Positions 27,973-36,960 are shown, counted from the first letter of the stretch. The stretch is 64,000 bases of DNA from Granulicella mallensis (GCF_014203225.1 NZ_JACHIO010000023.1:1-64000); one strand, 5' to 3'. Numbers and translations are program-made. Notes: generated by a model not told the origin, from the letters alone.

Positions 27973-30161
27973 TACTGAGCATCCATCACACAGCGGAAGC
28001 CCACTGTGCCTGCACGATCTTCGCTGGGAGCCATGAGCAGAAACTTCCCATGAGAATCGTTTTTGTAGGCCTGCGGGAAGTACCAGATAGATCCGCCCGG
28101 CTGATAGTAGCTGCCACCGCGAAGCACTGCGGCACGCGTGTGGTCGTCCTGGTATTCATCGGTCCACTGCCAGACGTTGCCCACCATGTCCTGAATTCCG
28201 AACGGACTTGCCCCATGGGGGTGAGCACCTACAACATCCGGAGAAGTAAGAGAACGTCCCGTGTCAGGAGTCGGCACTGCTTCGGCGTTCCAGGAGTTTC
28301 CCCACGGATATCTCCTATCGTCGGTTCCCTGTGCCGCGTACTGCCACTCCCACTCATGCGGAAGCCGTTTGCCCGCCCAGGTTGCATAGGCACGCGCATC
28401 TTCGAGCGAAACCCATGTGACGGGCTTGTCCGCCCAATCCCTGGGATAGGTTCCCTTCTCCCAGTCGCGCAGGAAGTTTTTAGCATCCGCCGGCTTGTAA
28501 TGGGTGGCGTCCATAAACTTTTTGAACTGCGCGTTTGTCACGAGGTTCGTGTCCATCCAGAAAGACTTCACGTTCATCACGTGATCGTGATATCTGCGCG
28601 GCGAAGGCTCCCAGGGATACTGAAAGTCCACACCCACGTCATCGCGCCCTTCGATCTCAATGCCGTCGACCCGGAATCGATAGGACACCGCGGGAATCTT
28701 GGTCATGGCCGCTGGGGCGTCCGATGCGGGCTTTGTTGCCGCAATCTCTACCAGTGTTTGCGGCAGGAAGTTCCATTCAGCGCTGTAGCTCTCAAGCGGC
28801 TTCTGCGTCATCTCCTTCATCTTCGACAGCAGGCTCTGCTCACTCGCACTCAGCACGCCATTTACCTGCAGCACAGCTCCGAAGCCATGAGGTCCAACAT
28901 CGAACGACAGTACAGCATCTTTGCCTTCCATCCTCGGCGTCAGCTCCACACCCTGATACACGTCATAAAATTTGGCTCCGGAGGGCGCGTCCTTTACACG
29001 CAGCAGCTCTCCCTGCATGGCATAGTCGCTGCGATTCACCAATGTCCAGGCAGCGCTTGTCTTCAGCGGCCAGTAGCTGGCAAAGAGTCCACGGCTTTCG
29101 GTGGGGTAATAAGGCTGCCAATCCTCACTTACCAGGAACGGTGCAAGCCCCCGCTCCATCGTAGCCATACGACGAATGGCCTCACCATCATGTGGAGTAA
29201 TGCCGTTCCAGATGCCCCAGACATTTTCCCAGCTCTCAAACCCAACTCCATTGAAGAAAGCAGCCTGCAGATAATCGGTCTTGTTGTGGCTCCAGCGAGC
29301 ACTTACATTCACCATGGAACGCGGCTCCAGCCACTTGCTGCGGCTCACATCCGGCGCATACGGGTACAACCAGTAGCCCCAGGACATCGTGTTCCAGGCA
29401 AGCATCTCGTCGTGTCCTGGAAAGGCTTCGGGCTCTAATGCCAGAGGGTGCCCGATCTTGATAGCCGCATCATTAAAGGCCTTCGGGAGGCCGTCCATCG
29501 TATCGCCATTCACTCCGTCCGCATCGATCTCTTTCATCATCTCCGCAGTGGCGGTCCAATTGGGTTTTCCTTCATCGCGCGTGCCCTGATCCCACACCAT
29601 TACGGGAAAGAACACCTTAACGCCGCGACGATGAAAATCGGCGACCATCTGCTTTACAGCGGGGATGCCACCCGGCATATCGCGGATGAGATCGTACTGA
29701 TTGCGATCGTCGATGCCGATGTTCGTATAGGTATGCCAGATGAGCACGGCATCAATGCCTCCATAGCGTTTCTCGGTGTCGTCAAGGTAGCGATCGACCG
29801 TGTACTTGCCAGCCGCGACATCGTAGAAGTATCGATCTTCCATCATCATCTGCGGTTGGATAAAGCTGGACTGCGTCCACTGGAGCGCAGGCAGATCGTA
29901 CATATCGCTGCTGTAGCCCATGCGGATATGCCGGTTCGTGCGCCATCCACGCAGCTCCGACAACCATGTCTGATAGCCCTGTGGAGAGCAAGTCTGCGTC
30001 CCTCCAATCAGCAGCTTTCCCACATCGTTACAGTCCGGTGCGGTAATGCCTTCGGTGGTTAGTTTGAGGTGCGGATAGTCGATCTGCGCGTGCATTCCAA
30101 GGGAGCACGCACAGCAGATTGCGGCCGCAACTGCTTTAGTTCCGAACGATAACTTTTGCAT
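27972..30161 (-). CDS. exported fusion: glycosidase-like barrel plus FGE-like (SUMF1/EgtB/PvdO) domain
   Basis: The 729-aa protein has a signal peptide (AVAAAICCACSLGMHAQ). Residues about 40-430 resemble a TIM-barrel glycoside hydrolase: VLIWHTYTNIG, GVKVFFPVMVWDQG, DADGVNGDTMDG and PLALEPEAFPG carry acidic residues at barrel strand ends. A C-terminal FGE-sulfatase fold (about 500-727) follows, with MDTNLVTNAQFKKFM, RLPHEWEWQYAAQG, YPWGN, MVGNVWQWTDE, RGGSYY and VGFRC. The RGGS...FRC stretch has no cysteine pair where true formylglycine-generating enzymes have their catalytic ones, and no sulfatase is nearby, so that activity is unlikely. It overlaps the ribokinase end by 26 nt, with GGGGG just upstream as Shine-Dalgarno. 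Confidence 0.75.
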   Translation of the reverse strand: MQKLSFGTKAVAAAICCACSLGMHAQIDYPHLKLTTEGITAPDCNDVGKLLIGGTQTCSPQGYQTWLSELRGWRTNRHIRMGYSSDMYDLPALQWTQSSFIQPQMMMEDRYFYDVAAGKYTVDRYLDDTEKRYGGIDAVLIWHTYTNIGIDDRNQYDLIRDMPGGIPAVKQMVADFHRRGVKVFFPVMVWDQGTRDEGKPNWTATAEMMKEIDADGVNGDTMDGLPKAFNDAAIKIGHPLALEPEAFPGHDEMLAWNTMSWGYWLYPYAPDVSRSKWLEPRSMVNVSARWSHNKTDYLQAAFFNGVGFESWENVWGIWNGITPHDGEAIRRMATMERGLAPFLVSEDWQPYYPTESRGLFASYWPLKTSAAWTLVNRSDYAMQGELLRVKDAPSGAKFYDVYQGVELTPRMEGKDAVLSFDVGPHGFGAVLQVNGVLSASEQSLLSKMKEMTQKPLESYSAEWNFLPQTLVEIAATKPASDAPAAMTKIPAVSYRFRVDGIEIEGRDDVGVDFQYPWEPSPRRYHDHVMNVKSFWMDTNLVTNAQFKKFMDATHYKPADAKNFLRDWEKGTYPRDWADKPVTWVSLEDARAYATWAGKRLPHEWEWQYAAQGTDDRRYPWGNSWNAEAVPTPDTGRSLTSPDVVGAHPHGASPFGIQDMVGNVWQWTDEYQDDHTRAAVLRGGSYYQPGGSIWYFPQAYKNDSHGKFLLMAPSEDRAGTVGFRCVMDAQ

Positions 30162-31125
30162 TGTTTCCCCCAGTAGGTTCCTCGTTATGTCGGCTGCTCC
30201 GACGTTTCGTTAAATCGCTCCACGACGCCATGACTTCATCCCAGGTTGCCAGCGATGGTTGCGCCCCCGCTCGTGTCACAGAGATAGCTGCTGAGACGCT
30301 TGCAAATTCGGCACTTTTGACTGGTTCATATCCCTTCATCAGGCCGACAGCAAACGCAGCATTGAAGGCATCACCGGCAGCCGTGGTATCTATGGCGCGC
30401 ACGGCATGGGCTGCGATGCGATGCGTAATCCGGTCTTCGCCAGCCAGTACGGAGCCAAGTGCGCCACGCTTCAAAATGACCCCGTGAGCCCCCGCTTTGA
30501 AGAGCATGTTCACCAACTCCTCTTCCGTAGTCGCACCCTTGGCGTAGAACTGCGCCTCGGTTTCATTCGGGGTCATCCAGGTGACGCCATGAAGCGTCTC
30601 TGCCGGAAGAGTCTGCGCTGGTGCCGGGTCGAGGATGAGCGGCACATTCATCTCAGCGCACATCTCCGAAAGACACAAAACAGTCTCAACTGGAATCTCC
30701 AACTGCGTGAGAACAGCCCCTGCGGTGCGAAGAATCTCGGACTTACTCCTCAGCAGATCCGGGGTAACATGCAGGTTTGCTCCAGCCGTAACAACAATAC
30801 TGTTCTCTCCGGCATCGTCGACAAAGATGCTGGCGATTCCCGTAGCATCGTCGACATCACCCACGCTCGTCATGTCGACGCCTTCCTTCGAAAGATGCTC
30901 ACGCATCTCTTTTCCGAAGGCATCTCGACCAACCATGCCGATCATCTTGACTACACCTCCGAGCCGCGCGATACCCACCGCCTGGTTTGCGCCCTTTCCT
31001 CCAGGATGTGTTTGAAAGCCGTACCCAAAGATTGTTTCCCCGGCACGTGGAATGCGAGGCACTCTCGAAACCAGGTCGATGTTGATACTGCCCACGACAA
31101 CAATGGGGCGCGAGTCGCTTTGCAT
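30136..31125 (-). CDS. rbsK: ribokinase (PfkB-family sugar kinase)
   Basis: The 329-aa cytoplasmic kinase phosphorylates ribose or a similar sugar at the 5 position with ATP. Visible motifs are VVGSINIDLVSRVPRIPRAGET, the PfkB signature HPGGKGANQAVGIARLGG, and the anion-hole/catalytic DTTAAGDAFNAAF with base D252. PNETEA near residue 186 and the ribokinase-like C terminus support ribokinase over fructokinase. ATG 31125 is chosen for CTGGAGA 5 nt upstream; a longer frame to 31332 would overlap the permease gene. Its 3' end overlaps the next gene. Neighbours suggest the operon handles a pentose- or nucleoside-like sugar. Deoxyribokinase or another furanose kinase is the alternative. Confidence 0.87.
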   Translation of the reverse strand: MQSDSRPIVVVGSINIDLVSRVPRIPRAGETIFGYGFQTHPGGKGANQAVGIARLGGVVKMIGMVGRDAFGKEMREHLSKEGVDMTSVGDVDDATGIASIFVDDAGENSIVVTAGANLHVTPDLLRSKSEILRTAGAVLTQLEIPVETVLCLSEMCAEMNVPLILDPAPAQTLPAETLHGVTWMTPNETEAQFYAKGATTEEELVNMLFKAGAHGVILKRGALGSVLAGEDRITHRIAAHAVRAIDTTAAGDAFNAAFAVGLMKGYEPVKSAEFASVSAAISVTRAGAQPSLATWDEVMASWSDLTKRRSSRHNEEPTGGNNAKVIVRN

Positions 31126-31141
31126 TGATTTCTCCAGAGCG

Positions 31142-32140
31142 TCAATTGTGAGCGAAGAGGGGCGCTGCTGCGATTGCCCCGAGGCCGAGAAGGAAGAAAA
31201 GAAACATGAAACCCAAAAGCATCTTGATGCGAGAAGAAGTCCCCGCAAACTCACGCCAGACAAAGACGCCCCACGCTGCGGAGACCATCGTTGCCCCCTG
31301 TCCGATGGAGTACGAAACCGCCGGTCCGACAAAGTGTGTACGAGAGGCCACGAAGTTAAAGATCGCTCCTGTGCACCAGATCACACCGCCCAGGATGCCC
31401 CAGAGATGCCAGCTCTTTGGCGCGCTAAGGAAGCCGGAGAAATCAACCGCCGCCTGCCCGTCGATGGGTTTCCTCATGAGCAGGTAGTTTGTTGGAATCG
31501 CACAAAGTGCAACGCCAACAACGAAGAAAAACGCTACCGCGTAGGGTCCGGATGCGCCAGGGGTAAACATCGCCTTCGAGACAAACGGATAGAAGCTCCC
31601 CATCAATACGCCGGAGAGAAGGCTGAGAAGAATCCCCTTGGTCCCAGCGCTCTTCCTGCTCTTCTCCCGCAGCCTGTAAGCCATCGCATCCATAACAATA
31701 GCTGCAACGACAAAAGCGATTCCGCCAAAGAGTAACAGAGGATTTCCCGCCGGATTGATGACATAGTTGCTGATCGCGCCAATCACCAGGGCCAACCCAA
31801 TCCCCACCGGAAAAGCCACAGCCAGCCCCGCGATATCGATAGCCGCAACGAGCAGCAGGTTCGCCAGATTGAAGATGACTCCGCCCAGCAGCGCCATGCC
31901 AAGGTGGTAAGGATGCACCTGTTTTAAATCGGCTAGAAAGGCTACGCCCACCTGACCTGTGCTTCCAAGGGTGAGCCCCCAAAGGACAGCTCCGACAAGA
32001 AGCCCGACGACATAATCCCAATAAAACAGTTGAAAGCGATAGCCGGGACAAAGCTTCATGGTGTTGGCCCACGAACCCCAGCAACTCATGCTCACCAGCA
32101 TGAAGAATAAGGTGCTTGCATAGATCTCTGGTTGATACAC
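31142..32140 (-). CDS. DMT-superfamily sugar/nucleoside-type permease
   Basis: The 332-aa inner-membrane protein has about ten TM helices, beginning with LFFMLVSMSCWGSWANTMKL and ending with MLLGFMFLFFLLGLGAIAAAP. The architecture and the CWGSWANT opening resemble the glucose/ribose porter (GRP, RbsU-like), RhaT and plant ureide permease group. It probably carries the sugar across the inner membrane to the ribokinase encoded 16 nt downstream. The start is GTG 32140 with GGAG 5 nt upstream. Substrate is inferred only from context. Confidence 0.75.
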   Translation of the reverse strand: MYQPEIYASTLFFMLVSMSCWGSWANTMKLCPGYRFQLFYWDYVVGLLVGAVLWGLTLGSTGQVGVAFLADLKQVHPYHLGMALLGGVIFNLANLLLVAAIDIAGLAVAFPVGIGLALVIGAISNYVINPAGNPLLLFGGIAFVVAAIVMDAMAYRLREKSRKSAGTKGILLSLLSGVLMGSFYPFVSKAMFTPGASGPYAVAFFFVVGVALCAIPTNYLLMRKPIDGQAAVDFSGFLSAPKSWHLWGILGGVIWCTGAIFNFVASRTHFVGPAVSYSIGQGATMVSAAWGVFVWREFAGTSSRIKMLLGFMFLFFLLGLGAIAAAPLFAHN

Positions 32141-32162
32141 AAGGTCTCCATTCGGTACAGCG

Positions 32163-32188
32163 GCACGAGCCAGTCACCTGGCCCGTGC
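32163..32188 (-). terminator. intercistronic hairpin between receptor and permease genes
   Basis: Arms 32163-32173 and 32178-32188 pair at 10 of 11 positions around a 4-nt loop. It sits in the 59-nt gap between the TonB receptor stop and the permease start. It may attenuate or stabilise the transcript so that the receptor is made in excess over the cytoplasmic genes. Confidence 0.5.
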
Positions 32189-32199
32189 GGTGAATTGAA

Positions 32200-35100
32200 T
32201 TAGAAAGCCAACTTCACGGCCAACTGAACGATACGCGCCTCTCGAGCACCGGTCGCCGCACCGAAAGGAACGCCGCTACGTGTACCGGTCTTGGTCTGAT
32301 ACGTCTGGGCCCCGTTCCATTGCGTGTGATTCAACGCATTGAAAGCATCCGCGCGGAACTCAGCATGGAAGCGGTTGAAGATAGGAAATGTCTTTGCCAA
32401 GGATAAGTCCAGATTATTCTGCCCTGGGCCGCGAATCGTACCGAGCCCAGAGTTGCCGCGTATTCCGACTACAGGAATGGAGAAGGCTGCGATATTGAAC
32501 TGATTGAAGAAGTTCTTTTGTCCATGGCCTATGTTCGGGCTTCCGGAGACGAACAATTCATCCGTACCTGCATGGTCCTGAGCACTGGTAGCGTCGTTGA
32601 TGATGGTAAGAGCATCGCCGGATTCAATGGTGCCAATGGCAGACAAACGCCAGTCGCTCAGCACTTCGCGAAGCGGCGGATACCAGGTCTTTCCGTAGAC
32701 GGGAGACAGAATTCCGCTATAGACGAACCTGTGGCGATGCGAGAGCGTGCTCTCACCCCGGTTGTATACCTCCGGATATTGGAAGCCGTTGAACCCTCCC
32801 TCACCATTCGCCGCCAGGGTATTGACAGTGGGATAGTCCGAGACAGTCTTGCCCCACGTGTAGTTACTCAGGATCTGGAAGCCATGCGTGAACTGGTGTT
32901 GAAATTGCACGACCGCGGCGTTGTAGAACGAATTGAGATTTGGGCGTTGAACATAGATATCGCCGAACCTTCCGGCATTATTGGGTCGCGCGGCATCGAA
33001 GGCATTCTGCGTCGGCCAGTTCAGGCGATAGGCCGGCAGATTTTCGTTTACGTAGTTCGATCCCTTGCGGCCCTGCGCTCCAAGGTAGGAGAGCGTGATG
33101 GTATCGCGCGGGGTAAGCTGATGCTGCACGTCCAGCATGAAACGCTGGTAGTACGGCAATGGGGTCGACTTCTGGTCGTAGTAGTAGACCGTCGATAGCT
33201 CTCCGTCACCGAAATAGCCCTGACCAGCGCCAGTGCTCACGGGATAGCTGCCGGGTGTAAGCGGTGGCGAAGTCTGAAAGATATTCGAGAGGTTCAGCAC
33301 AGGCGTATCGCTGAGCGCTCCTTGTGTCACGTTCGTAATTTCATTGCCGCTGAAGTACCCGGGTACGCCGTTCAGCGCGTTTCCTACTTCGGTGGAGATC
33401 TGCGTCGCGCCTACGTCATAAAAGATCGCATACCCGGCGCGAACGACCGTGTCCTTATCCAGGTTGTACGCGATGCTCAGGCGTGGGGCGAAGTCCTTCT
33501 TCGGGGTAGAAAGATAGTGCTGAGGCACCCCCTGTGCAATGCCGGGCAGCTTCAATACTCCGCCGTCGACAGTCGGCTGATAGATCGCGCAGCATAGGTT
33601 ATTGTTCGCGTACAACGGCACGGAGAGATCATAGCGCAGGCCTACATTCATGGTGAGCCGGGGCGACAGCGTGATCTTGTCGTTGATATAAAAACCGATA
33701 TAGGGGAGCGTCACGTCGAGTTCCGGCGAGGTGGCATCCCCTCCGGTGAAGTCATAGCGCTGATGAATCAGCTCCGGCAACCCCATAGCCAGGTCGGCCA
33801 TCGCATCTCCCCCCGCATACTGCTCCAAGGCTCCGCCGGTGCTGAACTTCTGCTGAAACTCCACATAGCGGGCGAAGTCCCAGTCGAACTCACCTTTGCG
33901 GAAGTAGTTTCCACCAAAGGCAAGCGCGTGGCGTCCCTTCGTCCAGCTCACATTGTCGGAGAACTGCAGCACCTTGTTCTCAGCGCGGAACACCTGGTTG
34001 AAGCCTGGGCTTGCATAGTTATCGACCTCCATTTGGAGCACGCCTCGTGTAGTCCCTGAACCGGTATTCTGGAACACCTTGTTCAAGGGATTCGCATCAC
34101 TGTTCAGATAGGCGATCTGACTCGGATCGACAGTCTGCAAGGCCGAGTCACCGATACCGAAGATGAATTCGTTCACCAGAGAGGGAGTAAACGTGTGGGC
34201 ATAGTTCACCGTCGTGAGATAGGCGAAATCATCAACGTCCGAGATGTAAAGCTGTGACGGCGGCAGGTTCCCCGTATTGTCGTTGGTGCCGTGCGACTTG
34301 GAGTAGGTGACAAAGACATTGTCCTTGGCCGTGAGATTGAAGTCGAAGCGGGTGTCGAAGTGGTACACCGAAAAGCCGAGCTTCTGTGTCGTGACATAGT
34401 TCGGCTGGTAAGAAGGCACACCAGCAATATTCGGCAAAGGATACAGCGCCATCAAAGCCGCCGACCCAGGATCGAAGACAGGAGCTCCATCCGGCCTCGT
34501 GGCAAGGTCGAGGCGGTTGTTAGGAATAGCAGGACGACTGCTGACACCATCACCGTTGTAGGTCGTATAGAACGGGTTATAAAGCTGCAGTGGGCTGCTT
34601 CCACCGAGAAGTTCGCTGAAATCTCCGGTGCGCTCCCCGGCCGAAGGCACATTCTGGTAAACCTGCTGGTTCCCATCGCTTTCAATAAAGTTCTCGTAGT
34701 TTGCAAAGAAGAAGATCTTCTTCTGGAACCATGGCAGGATCTTCGGGATGTAGACAGGACCGCCTACGCCTCCCCCAAACTGATTGCGCCGCAGCGTGGG
34801 TGCAATGGGATTGGAGTTACCACTGTAAGCAGCAAAGGCCTTGGTGAAGGGATTGACCGCGTTGAAAGCATCGTTCTCGATAAAGTCATACGCTTCCCCA
34901 TGAAAGGTCGACGTACCGCCCTTGGTCTGCATGCTGAGCGTTGAATAATCATGTCCATTCGCGGCTGAAAAATCGGCAACCTGCAAGGTTCCCGTGCTGA
35001 GCGCTTCGACGGAAGGCTCATAGCTCAGGCTGGTTTCGTAGTTGTCCGTGATGTTTACACCGTTGACGTAGAAGCCGTTGTCGCGCGAACCCTGGACAAG

Positions 35101-35691
35101 ACCTCCCGAGGTAAACGCCACGCCGCCCGAGGCGAACTGTGCGCCGACAGAAAAAGTCCCCCCTGGATTCAGGTTTGCCTGAGGCTGTGTCGACACACCC
35201 GGCGAGAGCGCGGCAACCGAGGTGAAGTTACGGCCGTTGAGCGGAAGCTGTTCGAACTGCTTCTCCGAAAGGTTCGTGTCGAGGCTTACCTGCCCGGTCT
35301 CCATCACTGCGGTTGAGCTATCGACCGAGACTTCTTCTGTCTGTGCGCCGATCTGGAGCTTCAAATCGAACCGCGCATTGGTTCCCAGGTTCACCGCAAT
35401 CACTGTCGATTTCGCAACAGCAAACCCAGCATGCGACGCCGCAACCTGGTAGGTGCCTGCGGTGATCTCCGAAAAACTGTAGTGCCCGGCACTGTCCGAA
35501 AGAGTCTCTTTGGTCGTCTTCTGTTCGAGTGCGAACAGCGTGACCTTCGCTCCGGGGAGGGCAGCTCCTGTCGAATCGGTTACGACGCCTTCGACGCCAC
35601 CACGTTGCGCAAACTGTCCCAGACACATCGCAGGCAGCATGCAAATTGTCACCACAAACATCCAAACCAACCACCGTGTGAGTTTATGCAC
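32200..35691 (-). CDS. TonB-dependent outer-membrane receptor with carboxypeptidase-regulatory-like N-terminus
   Basis: This 1163-aa receptor has a signal peptide (WMFVVTICMLPAMCLGQ). A carboxypeptidase-regulatory-like domain (about 35-115; GGVEGVVTDSTGAALPGAKVTLF), a plug (about 130-240; LPLNGRNFTSVAALSPG) and a barrel ending in VQLAVKLAF follow. GTG at 35691 is the best start because GGAGG lies 6 nt upstream; the frame extends to 35847 but would then run through the -10, the -35 and the operator. It is the first gene of the LacI-controlled operon (receptor, permease, ribokinase, fusion protein, esterase), so it should import the glycan whose sugar is phosphorylated by the ribokinase (inference). 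Confidence 0.9.
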   Translation of the reverse strand: MHKLTRWLVWMFVVTICMLPAMCLGQFAQRGGVEGVVTDSTGAALPGAKVTLFALEQKTTKETLSDSAGHYSFSEITAGTYQVAASHAGFAVAKSTVIAVNLGTNARFDLKLQIGAQTEEVSVDSSTAVMETGQVSLDTNLSEKQFEQLPLNGRNFTSVAALSPGVSTQPQANLNPGGTFSVGAQFASGGVAFTSGGLVQGSRDNGFYVNGVNITDNYETSLSYEPSVEALSTGTLQVADFSAANGHDYSTLSMQTKGGTSTFHGEAYDFIENDAFNAVNPFTKAFAAYSGNSNPIAPTLRRNQFGGGVGGPVYIPKILPWFQKKIFFFANYENFIESDGNQQVYQNVPSAGERTGDFSELLGGSSPLQLYNPFYTTYNGDGVSSRPAIPNNRLDLATRPDGAPVFDPGSAALMALYPLPNIAGVPSYQPNYVTTQKLGFSVYHFDTRFDFNLTAKDNVFVTYSKSHGTNDNTGNLPPSQLYISDVDDFAYLTTVNYAHTFTPSLVNEFIFGIGDSALQTVDPSQIAYLNSDANPLNKVFQNTGSGTTRGVLQMEVDNYASPGFNQVFRAENKVLQFSDNVSWTKGRHALAFGGNYFRKGEFDWDFARYVEFQQKFSTGGALEQYAGGDAMADLAMGLPELIHQRYDFTGGDATSPELDVTLPYIGFYINDKITLSPRLTMNVGLRYDLSVPLYANNNLCCAIYQPTVDGGVLKLPGIAQGVPQHYLSTPKKDFAPRLSIAYNLDKDTVVRAGYAIFYDVGATQISTEVGNALNGVPGYFSGNEITNVTQGALSDTPVLNLSNIFQTSPPLTPGSYPVSTGAGQGYFGDGELSTVYYYDQKSTPLPYYQRFMLDVQHQLTPRDTITLSYLGAQGRKGSNYVNENLPAYRLNWPTQNAFDAARPNNAGRFGDIYVQRPNLNSFYNAAVVQFQHQFTHGFQILSNYTWGKTVSDYPTVNTLAANGEGGFNGFQYPEVYNRGESTLSHRHRFVYSGILSPVYGKTWYPPLREVLSDWRLSAIGTIESGDALTIINDATSAQDHAGTDELFVSGSPNIGHGQKNFFNQFNIAAFSIPVVGIRGNSGLGTIRGPGQNNLDLSLAKTFPIFNRFHAEFRADAFNALNHTQWNGAQTYQTKTGTRSGVPFGAATGAREARIVQLAVKLAF

Positions 35692-35710
35692 CGGAGACCT
35701 CCAAAGTTTC

Positions 35711-35724
35711 TTGAAACGTTTCAA
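35711..35724. promoter_or_regulatory. LacI-type operator O1
   Basis: TTGAAACGTTTCAA is a perfect 14-bp palindrome with the central CG typical of LacI-family sites. It lies 15 nt downstream of the receptor promoter -10 and 19 nt before its GTG start, so binding would block initiation or early elongation. Confidence 0.7.
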
Positions 35725-35739
35725 ATCGGAACGTGGATG

Positions 35740-35769
35740 CTTATAGTCAAAATGATTCAGAGATGTCAA
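35740..35769 (-). promoter_or_regulatory. sigma-70-type promoter of the receptor operon
   Basis: TTGACA (35764-35769) and TATAAG (35740-35745) are separated by 18 bp on the minus strand, a near-consensus pair. Transcription would start about 35733, just upstream of operator O1. Confidence 0.7.
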
Positions 35770-35852
35770 GGTATTTTTTTGAGGCTGAATGGGCAGCGTA
35801 TCTAAAGACGATTCCTCTCTTCTCCCCAAGACGGCCACAACGGGCACTGATC

Positions 35853-35858
35853 TAAAAT
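35853..35858 (+). promoter_or_regulatory. -10 box of the lacI-family gene
   Basis: TAAAAT matches the -10 consensus at five of six positions. The -35 region upstream is poor. It lies 15 nt before the second operator. Confidence 0.4.
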
Positions 35859-35873
35859 CGATTCTGGAACAAA

Positions 35874-35887
35874 ATGAAGCTTTTCAA
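35874..35887. promoter_or_regulatory. second LacI-type operator O2
   Basis: Read on the minus strand, TTGAAAAGCTTCAT matches operator O1 at 11 of 14 positions. It lies 15 nt after the lacI-gene -10, the same spacing as O1 to its -10, which suggests autoregulation. O1 and O2 centres are 163 bp apart, so looping is possible. Confidence 0.5.
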
Positions 35888-35898
35888 ACAGGTGCCGC

Positions 35899-36960
35899 AT
35901 GCCCACCATGAATGAGATCGCGCGGCTCGCCGAAGTTTCACTCGGCACCGTTTCGAACGTCCTGAACAACTCCGCCAAAGTACGCGAACCCCTGCGCCGC
36001 AGGGTGATGGACGCCGTGGCAGCGCTGGGTTATGAGCCAAGCGAACTGGCTCGCGGATTGCGCCGCGACAAGACAAACATGATCGGCATGATCATCCCGG
36101 ACATCACGAACCCCTTTTTTCCGGCGGTCGTACGGGGCGCGGAAGACGCTGCCTTCGGCAGCGGCTATCGATTGGTGCTGTGCAATGCGGACAACAACCA
36201 GTCCAAAGAAATTGCCTACATGACCCAGCTGCGAACGTATCTGCCGACCGGCATCCTCGTGATTCCTTCGAACTTCAGCGAGATGACCATGCAGTTAGGC
36301 AGCTCCAAACGCAGCGGTCCCGTTATCGTTTGTCTCGATCGAATGCCCCGACACTGGAAGGGCGATACCGTTACCGTAGCGAACGAAGAGGGCGCCGTGC
36401 AGGCGACCCAACACCTGATCGATCTGGGCCATAAGCACATCGCTACCATCACAGGACCGCTGCATCTGAGCGGGGCACACGCACGGCTTATGGGATTTCG
36501 CCGCGCGCTCAAGCAGGCAGCCATCCAGGTCCCGATGGAGTATGTGCAGGAAAGCTCATTCGACAGGGCTGGCGGGTACTCCGCTGCGCTAGGCTTGCTA
36601 CAGATGCAACCTCGCCCGACAGCTATCTTCGCGCAGAATGACATGATCGCAATGGGTGTAGCGATGGCCATTCGCGAACTGGGGCTCCTTTGCCCACGTG
36701 ACGTCTCACTCGTCGGCTTTGACGGTCTCGATGTAACGGAGTTGATGGATCCTCCGCTGGCTTCCGTAATGCAGCCTGGCTATCAGCTTGGCGCGATGGG
36801 GATTCAACTGTTGCTGGAACGCGTCAAGGAACCAGACCGGCTGTTTAGGCACCACGTACTTCCCACAACGCTGCGGCTCGGAGCCTCCATTGGACCGCCC
36901 CCTCCGGTGCGTCCCGCCAAGAAGACCAGAAGCTCCGCCGCAACAAAATCGAAGAAATAG
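35899..36960 (+). CDS. LacI-family transcriptional repressor
   Basis: The 353-aa protein has an N-terminal LacI HTH (residues 4-25; MNEIARLAEVSLGTVSNVLNN) and the hinge helix ELARGLR. A periplasmic-binding-protein-like ligand domain follows (about 60-335; MIGMIIPDITNPFF, VCLDRMP, AIFAQNDMIAMGVAMAIRELG, VSLVGFDGLDVTELMDPPLASV). It should bind O1 and O2 and release them when a sugar ligand, perhaps the ribokinase substrate or product, accumulates. ATG 35899 follows AGGTG by 4 nt. The C-terminal tail is basic and low-complexity. It is divergent from the receptor operon. Confidence 0.92.
   Translation: MPTMNEIARLAEVSLGTVSNVLNNSAKVREPLRRRVMDAVAALGYEPSELARGLRRDKTNMIGMIIPDITNPFFPAVVRGAEDAAFGSGYRLVLCNADNNQSKEIAYMTQLRTYLPTGILVIPSNFSEMTMQLGSSKRSGPVIVCLDRMPRHWKGDTVTVANEEGAVQATQHLIDLGHKHIATITGPLHLSGAHARLMGFRRALKQAAIQVPMEYVQESSFDRAGGYSAALGLLQMQPRPTAIFAQNDMIAMGVAMAIRELGLLCPRDVSLVGFDGLDVTELMDPPLASVMQPGYQLGAMGIQLLLERVKEPDRLFRHHVLPTTLRLGASIGPPPPVRPAKKTRSSAATKSKK

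Noticed and set aside
28000-28660. Formylglycine-generating enzyme serving sulfatases
   Set aside because: The catalytic cysteine pair is missing and there is no sulfatase gene in the window.
27906-29438. 510-codon plus-strand frame opposite the fusion-protein gene
   Set aside because: The opposite strand encodes convincing barrel and FGE motifs; this product has none and no Shine-Dalgarno.
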